From contig NW_020953950.1 in NCBI RefSeq assembly GCF_900497805.2, positions 1,441,338 through 1,505,337 on the forward strand: 64,000 nucleotides of DNA, in the 5' to 3' direction. Of this stretch, positions 30,006-39,430 are shown one piece after another. The position numbers and the translations under genes were made by a program. Numbering within the stretch: the stretch's first letter is position 1; each line of letters starts with the position of its first letter. This stretch comes from Vombatus ursinus. Lineage: Eukaryota; Chordata; Mammalia; Diprotodontia; Vombatidae. The notes below the pieces were generated by a model that saw only the letters and a list, made by a program, of their open reading frames with translations, was not told the DNA's origin and did not search any database.

Positions 30006-30258
30006 TTTGTTGTTGTTGAGTCATTTTTCAGTTGTGTGTAAATCTTTGTGACCCCATTTGGGGTTTTCTTGGCAAAGATATTAAAGTGGTTTGCCATTTC
30101 CTTCCCCAGGTCATTTTGCAGATAAGGAAACTGAGGCAAACAGGGTGAAGTGACTCGCCCAGGGTCACATAGTAAGTGTCTGAGGCCAGATTTGAACTCA
30201 GGAATGTGAGTTTTCCTGACTCCAGGCCTTGTGCTTTATGCACTACAGTGTCATCTAC
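30006..30258 (-). mobile_element. Mar-1 CORE-SINE, full length, minus strand
   Basis: GTGACCCCATTTGGGGTTTT, TTGGCAAAGATATTAAAGTG, ACTGAGGCAAACAGGGTGAA and GAGGCCAGATTTGAACTCAG. Confidence 0.92.
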
Positions 30259-30305
30259 TTTTAAACATGGGTTCAAACCTCCTTTACTATCTTATTAGAA
30301 TGTCC

Positions 30306-30460
30306 TGCCAATCCCTGCCCAAATGCTTCGCATCCTTCCGTTCTTTCTCACTTTTCCTCCTGATGAAATGCTGCCCATGACTCTTTTATTCCCACTCACA
30401 CGAAAACAACTGATAACAGCTGAACATAGTTCTTTTCAGGAGTCTCTTCATAATGATGGG
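30306..30460. repeat. Local 155-bp repeat, copy 1
   Basis: Homologous along its length to 30820-30973. Shares an identical 23-base core (30402-30424, containing CAACTGATAACAGCTGAA). Family unknown. Confidence 0.85.
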
Positions 30461-30647
30461 AGGCAGGACTCAGTCATTTACATTGCAGCTGAATAAAAGT
30501 CTGCTGAATTGAATATCAAAAGCCCTAAACCAAAAAGATCAAGCTCTAAAACCTGGCTCATGGGGACCACCTTTGGGTAAGGGAAGGGGTGGGAGGGTGA
30601 AGCTCACTGGATTTGGAGTTGGAAGGGACCTTGAAGATCACATCGTC

Positions 30648-31039
30648 CAGGGGTTCTCAGCCTTTTTTAATGTCATGGATGCCTCTGGAAGTCTGGCAAA
30701 GCCTACGGACCCATTCTTAGAAGAATGTTTTTAGAAGCAGAAAATAAAATACGTTGGATTATAAAGGAGATCAATTAAATTGATACAAAGATGGAATCCC
30801 CCCCCTTTAAATTCACGGATGCCAATCCCTTCCCAAATGCTCAGCATTGTTCTATTCTCTCTTGGTTTCCTCCTTTTGAAATGGTGTCTATGATTCTTTC
30901 ATTCTTACTACAGTGAAAACAACTGATAACAGCTGAAACTGGTACTTTTTCAGGAGTCTATTCATTGTGTTGGGTGTCTCCTCCTCAAATGTATCCACAG
31001 ACCCTTTAGGGTCGGTTAGCCCCATGTTAAGAATCTCTG
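30648..31039. mobile_element. hAT-type element, 392 bp, carrying a local repeat
   Basis: CAGGGGTTCTCAGCCTTTTT start and CATGTTAAGAATCTCTG end are inverted termini. Flanking 8-mers ACATCGTC (30640-30647) and ATCTAGTC (31040-31047) form an eroded TSD. Longer than relatives because it contains 30820-30973, a copy of the sequence at 30306. No transposase. Confidence 0.82.
30820..30973. repeat. Local 155-bp repeat, copy 2 (inside hAT)
   Basis: TGCCAATCCCTTCCCAAATG through CAGGAGTCTATTCATTGTG aligns to 30306-30460. 23-base identical core at 30915-30937. Confidence 0.85.
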
Positions 31040-31159
31040 ATCTAGTCCAACCCTCTGATATTATACATTGGAAAACTTAGGACCAGACAGAAGTGATTTG
31101 ATCAAGGGTCTTTCCACCCTCCTGAAATCACACACGTCTACTTGTAAGGTTAACTCTAC

Positions 31160-31830
31160 CTGTTGCCAAATGACAATTTTCAAGCCTCCCTCTCTGGTCT
31201 TCCTTCCTGTTATTCCTTTTCCTATCCTCTCCATTCTAGGCAGGCTGGCTTGCTACCTTAGCCTCACACAGGCCATCCCATTCTTCTCCTCTGCACAGGC
31301 TTTCCTCCATGTCCAGATCCCCTTCCCTCCTCCCTGCTGCCTCTCAGAATCCCTAGCTCCCTTAAAAGCTCAGTTCGAGGGCCATGTCTTCAAGGGCCTT
31401 ATCAGGGCTAGGCCTGTGATTTCATTGACATTGGAAACTCCCAGGTGAGGAAATTCCCCTCCACAAGTACAAGTCTCCATCTTCTTGGTAACTTAGAGTC
31501 TTTGAGAATCCCCTACAGCATTAAGATGATTTGTCCAGAGTTTGACCTAAGAATATTTTATATTTACTTATTGATATATAGTAGAATGTAAGCTCTTTGA
31601 GGGCAGGACCTATTTTGCTTTGGTCTTTATACCCCCACACTTAATACTCCTCATTTCCCTCTAGCTACATTGTAATTAGACTTTTCCAACATGGCTTCCT
31701 TCCCCAGGAAACTCATGATTGGGAAATCTCATTGTGCAGCTAGACTGAACCGAGTTCCTTTCTTTGTTTAACTTGATATTTATTTAGCACCTGGCACACA
31801 GTAGGTACTTAACCAATTCTTATTGACTTA
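31160..31830 (+). mobile_element. L2 3' end with insertions
   Basis: CTAGCTCCCTTAAAAGCTCA, TAGAATGTAAGCTCTTTGAG and, after a second break, CACCTGGCACACAGTAGGTA. A MIR-like SINE interrupts at 31405-31540 and an unplaced segment at about 31641-31774. Confidence 0.78.
31405..31540 (-). mobile_element. MIR-like SINE with distinct 3' part, minus strand
   Basis: CTGTGATTTCATTGACATTG, CTCCCAGGTGAGGAAATTCC and TAACTTAGAGTCTTTGAGAA, the reversed 3' part of the SINE seen whole at 61608. Confidence 0.75.
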
Positions 31831-31834
31831 CTTA

Positions 31835-31955
31835 TTTCAAAGATTAGTAGACTGGTTAAGTGGGTTATTGAGTCACACCAGTAGCTGCCGAGTCAAGATC
31901 TGAATCCATGTTCTGACCCTAAATCCAGGGAACTGTCCCACCTTGCTGGTCCTGA
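31835..31955 (-). mobile_element. MIR, minus strand, diverged
   Basis: CAAGATCTGAATCCATGTTC with a CACCAGTAGCTG remnant. Confidence 0.6.
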
Positions 31956-33580
31956 ATGGTCGACCCAATCTATGTGTCTGATATTATCTGGGGAGTGAGC
32001 AGGTGACACTTTAAGTCAATGCAAGGTAACATACTTCTGAAACCAAACAGGAAAATTACTAAACTGGAAAATGACCCTTGGAAGAAACTAAATATTTAAC
32101 AATAAGCTTAGGGGCCATGCAAAAAAGCAAATAAACTGTAGGGATGTATGAAATGGAAGAATCAGACATAATTCAGAGCAAATGATTCTTTCAAGAGCTC
32201 CAAATTCTAGAAAATTGTTGGCAATTCTCCTCCTTTTATCATGAGAAGGATATTGTGAGTCGTTGAAACCCTCCAAAACAAGGGTAGCTGGAATGCTCTA
32301 AATGCTCCGGCATAAAGGAATTAGGCCTACATTATGAGAAGGCAGGCAATTAAAGGAACATACAAAACACTCAATGGGAGTGGGAGCTTTTTCGAAGGTA
32401 TTTGAACTGATGACAAAGGAGAGAACAAATTCTGAGCCAGCATAAACCGGGGAGAGAAGACAGACACTTCTGGGAGAGAGGAGGGACAGCTGCTTTGCGA
32501 AGAACTGAACTAGTTGTTAGAGCTAGCAGGGAGGAGATCCTGCCGAAAATGGACCGGTGTGCAACTGGGCAGGAACTGGGCTCTCCAGGGACTTTGCGTA
32601 CATCAGGTCAGGGTTGAAGGGATGAGCAGCAAAGTCTCCATTGTGACTCCCAAAGCCTGACCTGAGGGTCATTGGGAACAGAATGGGAAAGAAGAGCTGT
32701 CTGCTCTGCCTCTGAATGATTGAATCCTGGACATCACCGAGTTTGGAGACTATAAGGGCCCTCAGAAGCCATCTCGTTCAACCCTCTTCCTTGACAGACC
32801 GCGGTTGAGAAACATGAAGCGACTCCTCCTCAAATGAAGTGGGGCTGGATTAAGTGACCTGGGCGGTTCCTTTCAGCTGGGAAGACTCAGTAGAATTGCG
32901 GGTCAGCTGTTTGCTGGAGAAAATGAACTACCTCTTTTACAACTGTCTGGAGACATATTGTCTATGCCGACTTATTCCTTTAAATAGACAATTCACAGGG
33001 ATGTTGAATTAGGACTGGAAGGACCCTCTGAGACCAGCTGTGCAAATCCCTCCCCCTATAGATGAGAAAACTCAGCTCCTGCTTGGTTTGATGACATGGG
33101 AGAGCCTGGGGGAAGGAGGAGGTTAATTATGCTTCCCTCTGGAAGAAGTGCAGGGTTTTTTATTTAGTTTGAGGCATCACCCAGGCCCAGACCAGGACGC
33201 TGATATGCTCCAATTTTCATCAGCAAGGTGGGAGCCCTGCAGAATCACTCAGGGCTGTCTTTGCCACTTAATGTGCAACAGGGATACGATCCACTCAACC
33301 TAATGCAATTATCCCTGAGATCACGCAGTGATTGATGTGTCTTGCAGAGGGGAGGGAGATGGGGGGGGGTTGAACAGAAAAACACCCAGAGGAAGCCATG
33401 GATGCTCATGTCACATGTGTTCCAGCGAGGCTGGGCTTCTTATTCAGGGTTGCTACCAGAATTAGACATGCCCCAAGTCTCAATAACATGAGGCAGGAGG
33501 CAGGACCCCCTTCTCCCTTTTGTCTGGACTTCTGTTTTATCCTTATCTTACTTCGCTCATGAAATCCAGTTAAAATTGGA
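31956..33580. other. Longest repeat-poor block (1.6 kb), candidate conserved non-coding DNA
   Basis: Only two short minus-strand MIR pieces (about 32742-32830 and 33005-33080). 33140-33340 (GCTGATATGCTCCAATTTTC, CAACCTAATGCAATTATCCC) has enhancer-like texture. No ORF longer than 74 codons and no recognisable exon. Confidence 0.45.
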
Positions 33581-33831
33581 AAGGGTGGCACAGAGGATAA
33601 AGTGCTGGGCTTGGAGTCAGGAAGACTCATCTTCTGAGTTCAAATCTGGCCTCCTACACTTACAAGCTGTGTGATTCTGGGCAAGTCACTTAACCTCTGT
33701 TTGCCTCAGTTTCCTTATCTGTAAAATGAGCTGGAGAAGGAAATGGCAAATTACTCCAGTATCTTTGCCAAGAAAACCCCAAATGGGGTCACTAAGAGTT
33801 GGACACAACTGAAATGACCAAACAACAAACC
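33581..33831 (+). mobile_element. Mar-1 CORE-SINE, full length
   Basis: GGTGGCACAGAGGATAAAGT, TCTGGGCAAGTCACTTAACC, GGAAATGGCAAATTACTCCA and AGAGTTGGACACAACTGAAA. Confidence 0.93.
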
Positions 33832-33839
33832 CTAAAACA

Positions 33840-34170
33840 AAACCATGGCTCAGGGAAGGGAAGGGTTTTGCTGAAGATCACACAGCTAATAAAATAATCA
33901 ATCACAATCATATTCATAAAATAGATTTAGAGTTGGAGAGGATCTTAATAGCCTTGGGGTCCTTAACCTTTTTGTGTCATGACCCCCTCTGGGAGTCAGT
34001 TTGGGCCTATGGACCCCTCTCTGAATGTTTTTAAGTGTCTAAGATAAAATATACAGGATTACAAAGAAAGCCAATTATACTGAAATACAGTTGTCAAAAT
34101 TTAAAAAAATGTGAAAAAATTGTGACTTTGTTCACAGATCCAAGTTTAAGAAGGCCTGATCTAGCCTCTC
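33840..34170 (-). mobile_element. MIR pieces, minus strand, split by hAT
   Basis: GAAGATCACACAGCTAATAA, then a second MIR start AGAGTTGGAGAGGATCTTAA that is cut by the hAT and resumes ATCTAGCCTCTC. Confidence 0.75.
33954..34158. mobile_element. hAT-type MITE, 205 bp
   Basis: TTGGGGTCCTTAACCTTTTT and CAAGTTTAAGAAGGCCTG are inverted ends. Flanks TAATAGCC (33946-33953) and ATCTAGCC (34159-34166) share TAGCC. Inserted in MIR at the same site as the 30648 copy. Confidence 0.83.
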
Positions 34171-34327
34171 TCCATCCCCCACCCCTAAGGACAAGAACTA
34201 GATCCAATTCACAGAGCTACAACAGATTCACAGAATTTTGGAGCCAGAAAGGACCTCAGGAGGTCATCTGGTTCAACCTTGCCTGACCAAGAAGCCCTTT
34301 CTACAACCTCCCTGCCAGGTGCGATTG

Positions 34328-34555
34328 AATCAATCAACAAGCACTTCTTAAGTACTTCCTCTAAGCGCTGTGCTGGGCCTTGGGGATGCAGAGACAAAGA
34401 AGGGAACAGCCCTTACTTGTGAGGAGCTTCCATTCTAATGAGGAGAGACAAGGACATATCAACACATAAGCAGTATAAAGATGAAATGGATGAATACAAA
34501 TATACACAGAGTAGATAGACAGAAGGTAGTTTTTGAGAGTAGGCAATAGAAAGTG
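34328..34555 (-). mobile_element. L2 3' end inserted in L3
   Basis: CAAGCACTTCTTAAGTACTT, GCTGGGCCTTGGGGATGCAG and GAGGAGCTTCCATTCTAATG. Confidence 0.85.
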
Positions 34556-34890
34556 GGGAGCTCAGTCTCCGAGTGAAGCCCTCCAAGAAAAGAGAGCCCA
34601 CTGTCTCCTAAGGCAGGCCATTCTACCTTGGTTTGGCCCTGATTGTCTGGGGCCTCACTGATCTCTCTGCAGCCAAGACGCGCTGCTTCTAAGTCACCCA
34701 AAACAGGTACCATCTTCTGCCAGCACCAGCCCTTCAAAAGCTTGAAGTCACGGAGTATATGTCTCCTGGGTCTTACTTTCTTCAATCTAAACATTCCCAG
34801 TTCCTTCAATTATGGCCTCAACTCAAGGCCTTTCACTATCCTCGTCACCTTCCACTGGACAATTTCCTGCTTATCAATGTCCTTCTTAAA

Positions 34891-34896
34891 ATAATG

Positions 34897-34927
<31 letters not shown>
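34891..34927. repeat. (AAT)n microsatellite
   Basis: AATAATGAT-type run at the MIR/L3 junction; MIR 3' ends commonly grow such tracts. Confidence 0.9.
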
Positions 34928-35395
34928 TAGCTAGCATTTATATAGGGCAGGTAGGTGGCACAGTGGATAGAGCACTGGGCCTGGAGTCAGGAAGACTTGA
35001 ATTTAAATCTGGCCTCAGATACTCACTACCTGTGTGACCCTGGGCCAATCACTTCACCTCTTTGCCTCAGTTTCCTCATCTGTAAAATGAGCTGGAGAGG
35101 GAAATGGCAAACCACTCCAGTATCTTGACCAAGAAAACCCCAAAGAACCAGACACAACTGAACAACAGCATTTATATAACAGTTTAGTGTCTGCAAAGCA
35201 CTTTGCATATGTTGATTCATTTGGTCCTCACGGCAGCCCTGGGAAGTAGGTGCTATTATTATCCCTATTTTACAGATGAGAACATGGAGGCACAGGGAAA
35301 TTAAGTGACTTGGCCCAGGTTACCCAGCTAGGGAATCATCTTAAAACTCACGCATTCCTGACTCCAAATCCTAAGCGCTGTCCACTGTACCACTT
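34928..35395 (-). mobile_element. MIR, minus strand, inserted in L3 and split by Mar-1
   Basis: TAGCTAGCATTTATATA before, and AGCATTTATATAACAG, CAAAGCACTTTGCATATG, GTAGGTGCTATTATTATCCC after, the SINE. Confidence 0.92.
34945..35166 (+). mobile_element. Mar-1 CORE-SINE with 12-bp TSD
   Basis: AGGTAGGTGGCACAGTGGAT to CAGACACAACTGAACAAC. TSD AGCATTTATATA at 34933-34944 and 35167-35178, identical. Gives the order of events: L3, then MIR, then Mar-1. Confidence 0.96.
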
Positions 35396-35435
35396 TGCAA
35401 GCCTCCTAAAATATGGTACCCAGAACAGAACATTC

Positions 35436-35680
35436 ATGAATAGTTTTAGAGCTGGTAGGGACCTCACAGAATATTTAGTCCGCACTACCCACTTAACAGA
35501 TAAGGTAACTAAAGCTCAGTTGAATTGAATTGGCTAAGGATCATCAAAGGCTGATTTGAACATAGAAGCTCTAACTCCAGAGCTAGGGCTCCTCCCATTG
35601 CCTTCTTAATAGACGTGGGATTTGAACACTAACCTCTTACTCCAAATTCAGTGTTCCTTCCACTAGAACACAACATGCTT
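35436..35680 (-). mobile_element. MIR, minus strand, plus a second MIR head fragment
   Basis: TTTTAGAGCTGGTAGGGACC and AAAGGCTGATTTGAACATAG; then GTGGGATTTGAACACTAACC with CAGTGTTCCTTCCACTAG, a repeat of the head region. Confidence 0.8.
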
Positions 35681-36420
35681 GAACAAGACATGTGTAAGCA
35701 AGTCCGTCACAGCACACAGCTCACGCAAGTTGGGAACAACAAATCCTGGGTGGTAAGTTCAGAAGCAAACTTTCCCCCGTTCTTCTTGTCAGGCTCCTGG
35801 GACAAAGTGATTTGGGTTGACATATGAAAGAGGGAGCCCTGCCTCAGTTCAGCCGGCATCTGCCTGTAAAACACAAAGTTGGAGAAATCCAAACCTTTCA
35901 ACCTTCCGAGGGAAATGTCATTTTCTTTTTTATTGGCCGGGCTGCCTTTGATTAAGGACCTGTGGGTCGGACGGCCTTTATCGAATTGCTTAAAACACTT
36001 CTGCTCCCAGTGAAAGCCTTTGAGATGGCTTAGCGCTTCAGAAACAAGAGTGCGAGGCCTTACAAACCCCCCAAATCTGCTCGTTTGTGACATAGGCCAG
36101 GGTGACTCTGAGCTGTTCTAACGAGATTTCATTTTATTGGGTGAAAAGGCCATTTAAACAGTTACTCCACCGAAAGGCAAAAAAAGGAGAGGATGGGGAA
36201 ACAAGGCAGAAATACCCCTTAGAGAGGCCAGAAAAATGGTGCTGGCTATACATCCGTAATCTGGCCTTTAGAATATAGGAAACAAATCAATGGAAGTTAA
36301 GCCCTAAAAGATGAGGGAGCCCTTGGAGAAAGATGTGTTTTCTGGACTAGCAACCTTCATCATAATGGCCCCTTCTGGTCCCAAATGCCTCTCCACAGGT
36401 ATTTAATAGGCAGGGTTGAT
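35681..36420. other. Repeat-free block, candidate conserved non-coding DNA
   Basis: About 740 bp. 35880-36110 carries CTGCCTTTGATTAAGG, CTTTGAGATGGCTTAGCG and TTTTTATTGGCCGGGCTG, with more CpG than average. A 128-codon minus frame (35707-36093) has no recognised domain. It could be an unknown exon, but chance is likelier. Confidence 0.4.
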
Positions 36421-36602
36421 AGAGTCAGAACTAGAAGGGACAGCGGATATTAGCTAGTTCAATACTTTCATTTCATAAATCAGGAAACGGAGGCCCAGAG
36501 AGAGGAAGTCATTTGCCCAATGTTACGCAGGTTGTAAATGGCAGCATTGGGATTCGAACCCAGGTCCCTTGACTCCAAACTCAGTATCCTTTCCACTAAA
36601 CA
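36421..36602 (-). mobile_element. MIR, minus strand
   Basis: AGAACTAGAAGGGACAGCGG, AATCAGGAAACGGAGGCCCA and GGATTCGAACCCAGGTCCCT. Confidence 0.9.
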
Positions 36603-36770
36603 CGAGAGTGCAAACTCGTTAGGCTGCCATATACAACTCTCCACCAACTGGACTTTACCCGTCTTAGACATCTTATCTTTTGTTATCACTAACATGGTAC
36701 AGTGGCCTGAAGAGATTTGATCAATGCAATGACCAATGATTGATCCAGAGCATCAGTGATGATGGGCATG

Positions 36771-37000
36771 ATAGGTAAACAGTGGATAGAGCACTTGCCC
36801 TGGAGTCAGGAAGACCTGAGTTCAAATCTAACCTCAGACACATACTAACTGTGTCACCCTGGGCAAGTCACTTAATTCTTTTTCCTCATTTGTAAAATGA
36901 GCTGGAGAAAGAAAAAGCAGACCACTCCAGTATCTTTGCCAAGAAAATCCCAAATAGGGGCATGGAGAGTTGGACACAACTGTGAAGCAGCAGCAGCAAT
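36771..37000 (+). mobile_element. Mar-1 CORE-SINE
   Basis: AACAGTGGATAGAGCACTTG, CACCCTGGGCAAGTCACTTA and GAGAGTTGGACACAACTGTG, ending in an AGCAGC run. Head partly lost. Confidence 0.9.
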
Positions 37001-37145
37001 AGCAAACCAATGATGAGGCCTGCTGTTTACCTCCCGTCTTATCCAAAAATCCATGACTTAAAATACAGAATGAGACACATATTTCTGGACGTGGCCAGTG
37101 GAGGAATTTGTTTTGCTTGACTATACATATTTGTTACATGGTCTT

Positions 37146-37302
37146 TTCCTTCCTTCCTGCCTGCCTTTCTTCCTGCCTTCCTTCCTCCCTCCTTCCTTCC
37201 TCCCTCCCTCCCTCTCTTCCTTCCTTTCTCTTTTTCTTTCTTTGCTTCTCTCTTTGTTTCTCTTTCTTTTTCTTTCTCTCTCTCCCTTCCTTCCTTTCTT
37301 TT

Positions 37303-37370
<68 letters not shown>

Positions 37371-37383
37371 TNNNNNNNNNNTT

Positions 37384-37427
<44 letters not shown>

Positions 37428-37535
37428 TTTTTCTTTCTTTCTTTCTTCCTTCTTTCCTTCCTTCCTTCCTTCCTTCCTTCCTTTCTTTCTTTCTGTCCTT
37501 CTTCCTTTCTTTCCTTCTTCCTTTCTTTCTTTTCC
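37146..37535. repeat. (TTCC)n/(TTTC)n microsatellite with gap
   Basis: About 390 bp of TTCC then TTTC then TTCC, with a 10-N gap. It lies inside an L1 3' UTR and gives phenylalanine/serine or lysine/glutamate false frames. Confidence 0.97.
37372..37381. other. Assembly gap (10 N)
   Basis: Ten Ns in a pure (TTTC)n tract. True array length unknown. Confidence 0.98.
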
Positions 37536-37582
37536 AGCAGAAGAAAACCAAATGCTTGTTAATTAAAAAACAAAAAGCAAAC

Positions 37583-37930
37583 ATTGGGTGAGGAGTCAGA
37601 AAACTTGGGTTCAAATCCCATCACTGACACTTACTATCTTTGTGACTTTAACCTCCCTGGGCTTCAATTTCCCTCATCTGTCAAAAGTGGAGCTCGGACT
37701 TAATAACTTAGACATCTACTCTAGATCTATGATGCCATGTGAGGGAGAAAGGGGGATCTTAGGTCTGCTGTTTACTGGCTATAAACATGTCATTTCTCCT
37801 CTCTAGGCCTATTTCCACAACTGTAAAATGGGTCTTACAATATACCAGTTTGGCACTGCCACGGGGCTGGTATGAAGATCCATTGAGACGTGTGTAAAGT
37901 ATTGTGTTGGCACAAAAGCACCATGTAATT
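37583..37930 (+). mobile_element. Two MIR copies in tandem
   Basis: First copy (37583-37745): GTGAGGAGTCAGAAAACTTG and CTACTCTAGATCTATGATGC. Second copy (37755-37930): CTCTCTAGGCCTATTTCCAC and CTGTAAAATGGGTCTTACAA. Confidence 0.8.
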
Positions 37931-38029
37931 GGGAGCTCCCCACCTTATAATTCATCCATTACTTCTGACTCAACATCTCAGGCATTTCTGACATGGTATG
38001 AAGGCAAAGTTCTGATGCAGTCATTCAGT

Positions 38030-38160
38030 AAATATCTATTGAACAGGGTGGGCGCCCAAAATCTAATCCAATAATCCAGCCCAATAAACATTTATTAGGT
38101 GTCCTACTATGTGCCAGGCACTGTTCAAGGTCCAAGACCGAAGGACACACAGGATGGTGA
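38030..38160 (-). mobile_element. L2 3' end, minus strand
   Basis: CAATAAACATTTATTAGGTG and CTACTATGTGCCAGGCACTG, preceded by a short second terminus TCAGTAAATATCTATTGAAC. Confidence 0.85.
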
Positions 38161-38234
38161 GGGGACTGGAGTCCAAGCTACATAGAGATTCACCGAAAGG
38201 GAACAGGAGATGGGGCAGACAAAGGGCTGGGATT

Positions 38235-38370
38235 GGAATGAGTCACCAGGCTTCTTCAGCTTGACCCCAGAGGACAGCACTAGCAACAATGGGCAGAAGT
38301 TAGAGGGAGGCAGATTCTGGTTTAGCCTCAGGGAGAGGGAACCAAAAGTGGAATTGGGCTGTATCAGCCT
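38235..38370 (+). mobile_element. L3/CR1 fragment
   Basis: CAGCTTGACCCCAGAGGACA, CAATGGGCAGAAGTTAGAGG and CCAAAAGTGGAATTGGGCTG. Confidence 0.85.
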
Positions 38371-39020
38371 CACAGATTTAGAGCTGGAAGGGACCTCGGG
38401 GCCATTGGGTCCAAGCCTCTAATTTATTTTATTTTCCTTAATAGTAGTTTATTTTTTTCAATCACATGCAAAGATAGTTTTCAACATTCACTTTTATAAG
38501 ATTTTGAGTTCCAAATTTCTCTTCCCCCTCCCCTCCCCCTTCCCCAAGATGGCACGCAATCTGATATAGGTTTAGTCAGGTTGTGAAAGAAGAATCAGAA
38601 CAAAATGGAAAAACCACAAGAAAGGAAAAAAGAGAGAAAATAGCATGCTTCGATCTGCATTCAGACTCCATAGTTCTTTCTCTGGATGTCCAAGTCTCTA
38701 ATTTACAGATGAGGAAACTGAGGCTCAGAGGGATTAAATGATTTATCATAGATGGAGATTAGGAAAGGACCTCAGAGGACATCTAGTCCAAACCTCTCAT
38801 TTATAGGGGAGGAAACTGAGGCCCAGGGAGGCTAAATGACTTATCATAGATCTATAGTTAGAAAGGACCTCAGGGGTCATCTTGTTCAAGCTCCTCATTT
38901 TACAGATGAAGAAACTGAGGCACAGGGAAGTTAAATAACATGCCTAGGATCACACAGTTCGTAAGTGTCTGAGTAGGCATTTGAACCTAGATCTCCCTGA
39001 GTCCATGGCCAATATAGCAA
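38371..39020 (-). mobile_element. MIR, minus strand, with tandem 3' units of about 99 bp
   Basis: Three units each begin with TAGAGCTGGAAGGGACCTC-like sequence and, in the first two, end at TTATCATAGA (unit starts about 38373, 38750 and 38849). The third continues into the full MIR body (CACACAGTTCGTAAGTGTCT). Unit 1 is split by L1. Confidence 0.88.
38427..38688 (-). mobile_element. L1 3' end, minus strand, 17-bp TSD
   Basis: TAGTTTATTTTTTTCAATCA, CATTCACTTTTATAAGATTT, CGATCTGCATTCAGACTCCA and TAGTTCTTTCTCTGGATG are the reversed marsupial L1 3' UTR. TSD TCCAAGCCTCTAATTTA (38410-38426) against 38689-38705, 16 of 17 matching. Confidence 0.93.
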
Positions 39021-39430
39021 ATCTGCTACAAAAGCTATGGGTTCGAATGACGATAGAAAGTTGGAGTTCCTAAGTGCAAAGCGGATGTAGAGACATCTGT
39101 GAGAGTTTGGAGAGAGGAAGAGAACTCTTCTCTCAGGGAGCATTGGAGAAATCTTCCTGGGAGAGATGGCATTAGAGAAAGAACAGAATTTTGATAGGTG
39201 AAGATATTGACAGTATGGTGGGAGGGAGGATGGAAGGTGTGGTTGGAGAAAGGGATGTCACTCAGGTCTAGTGAAAAAAACTGAGAACCAAGGCACAGAG
39301 AGATAGGAGAGTCCAGCATTTGGGGATGGAAGGGTGGGGAGTGAGAGGAGGTAGAGATAGCGAATAGTCTTGAAAACAGAGGCATAAAGAAGGACACATT
39401 GCTTGACCTTCCAGGCTAGAACCCAGGCTG
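39021..39430 (-). mobile_element. Probable L2 3' UTR, diverged
   Basis: Purine-rich sequence in the style of reversed L2 UTR (CAGGGAGCATTGGAGAAATC, AAGGCACAGAGAGATAGGAG). No diagnostic terminus. Confidence 0.4.

Larger units (their letters stand above)
30605..31120 (-). mobile_element. MIR, minus strand, split by hAT
   Basis: GGAGTTGGAAGGGACCTTGA before, and ATCTAGTCCAACCCTCTGAT after, the hAT element. The break is exactly at the ATCTAGTC site. Confidence 0.82.
34205..35435 (-). mobile_element. L3/CR1 LINE, minus strand, heavily nested
   Basis: CCAGAAAGGACCTCAGGAGG; then after an L2 insertion CTCCTAAGGCAGGCCATTCT, CCAGCCCTTCAAAAGCTTGA, CTTATCAATGTCCTTCTTAA; then after a MIR/Mar-1 nest CCTCCTAAAATATGGTACCC. 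Order matches one antisense L3. Confidence 0.85.
37015..37580 (+). mobile_element. L1 3' UTR with expanded pyrimidine tract
   Basis: AAATACAGAATGAGACACAT, GGAATTTGTTTTGCTTGACT and ATACATATTTGTTACATGG precede the microsatellite. AATTAAAAAACAAAAAGC after it looks like the poly(A) end. Confidence 0.7.

Noticed and set aside
37039-37614. 191-codon Lys/Glu frame (and Phe/Ser frames opposite)
   Set aside because: Product of the (TTTC)n array spanning Ns.
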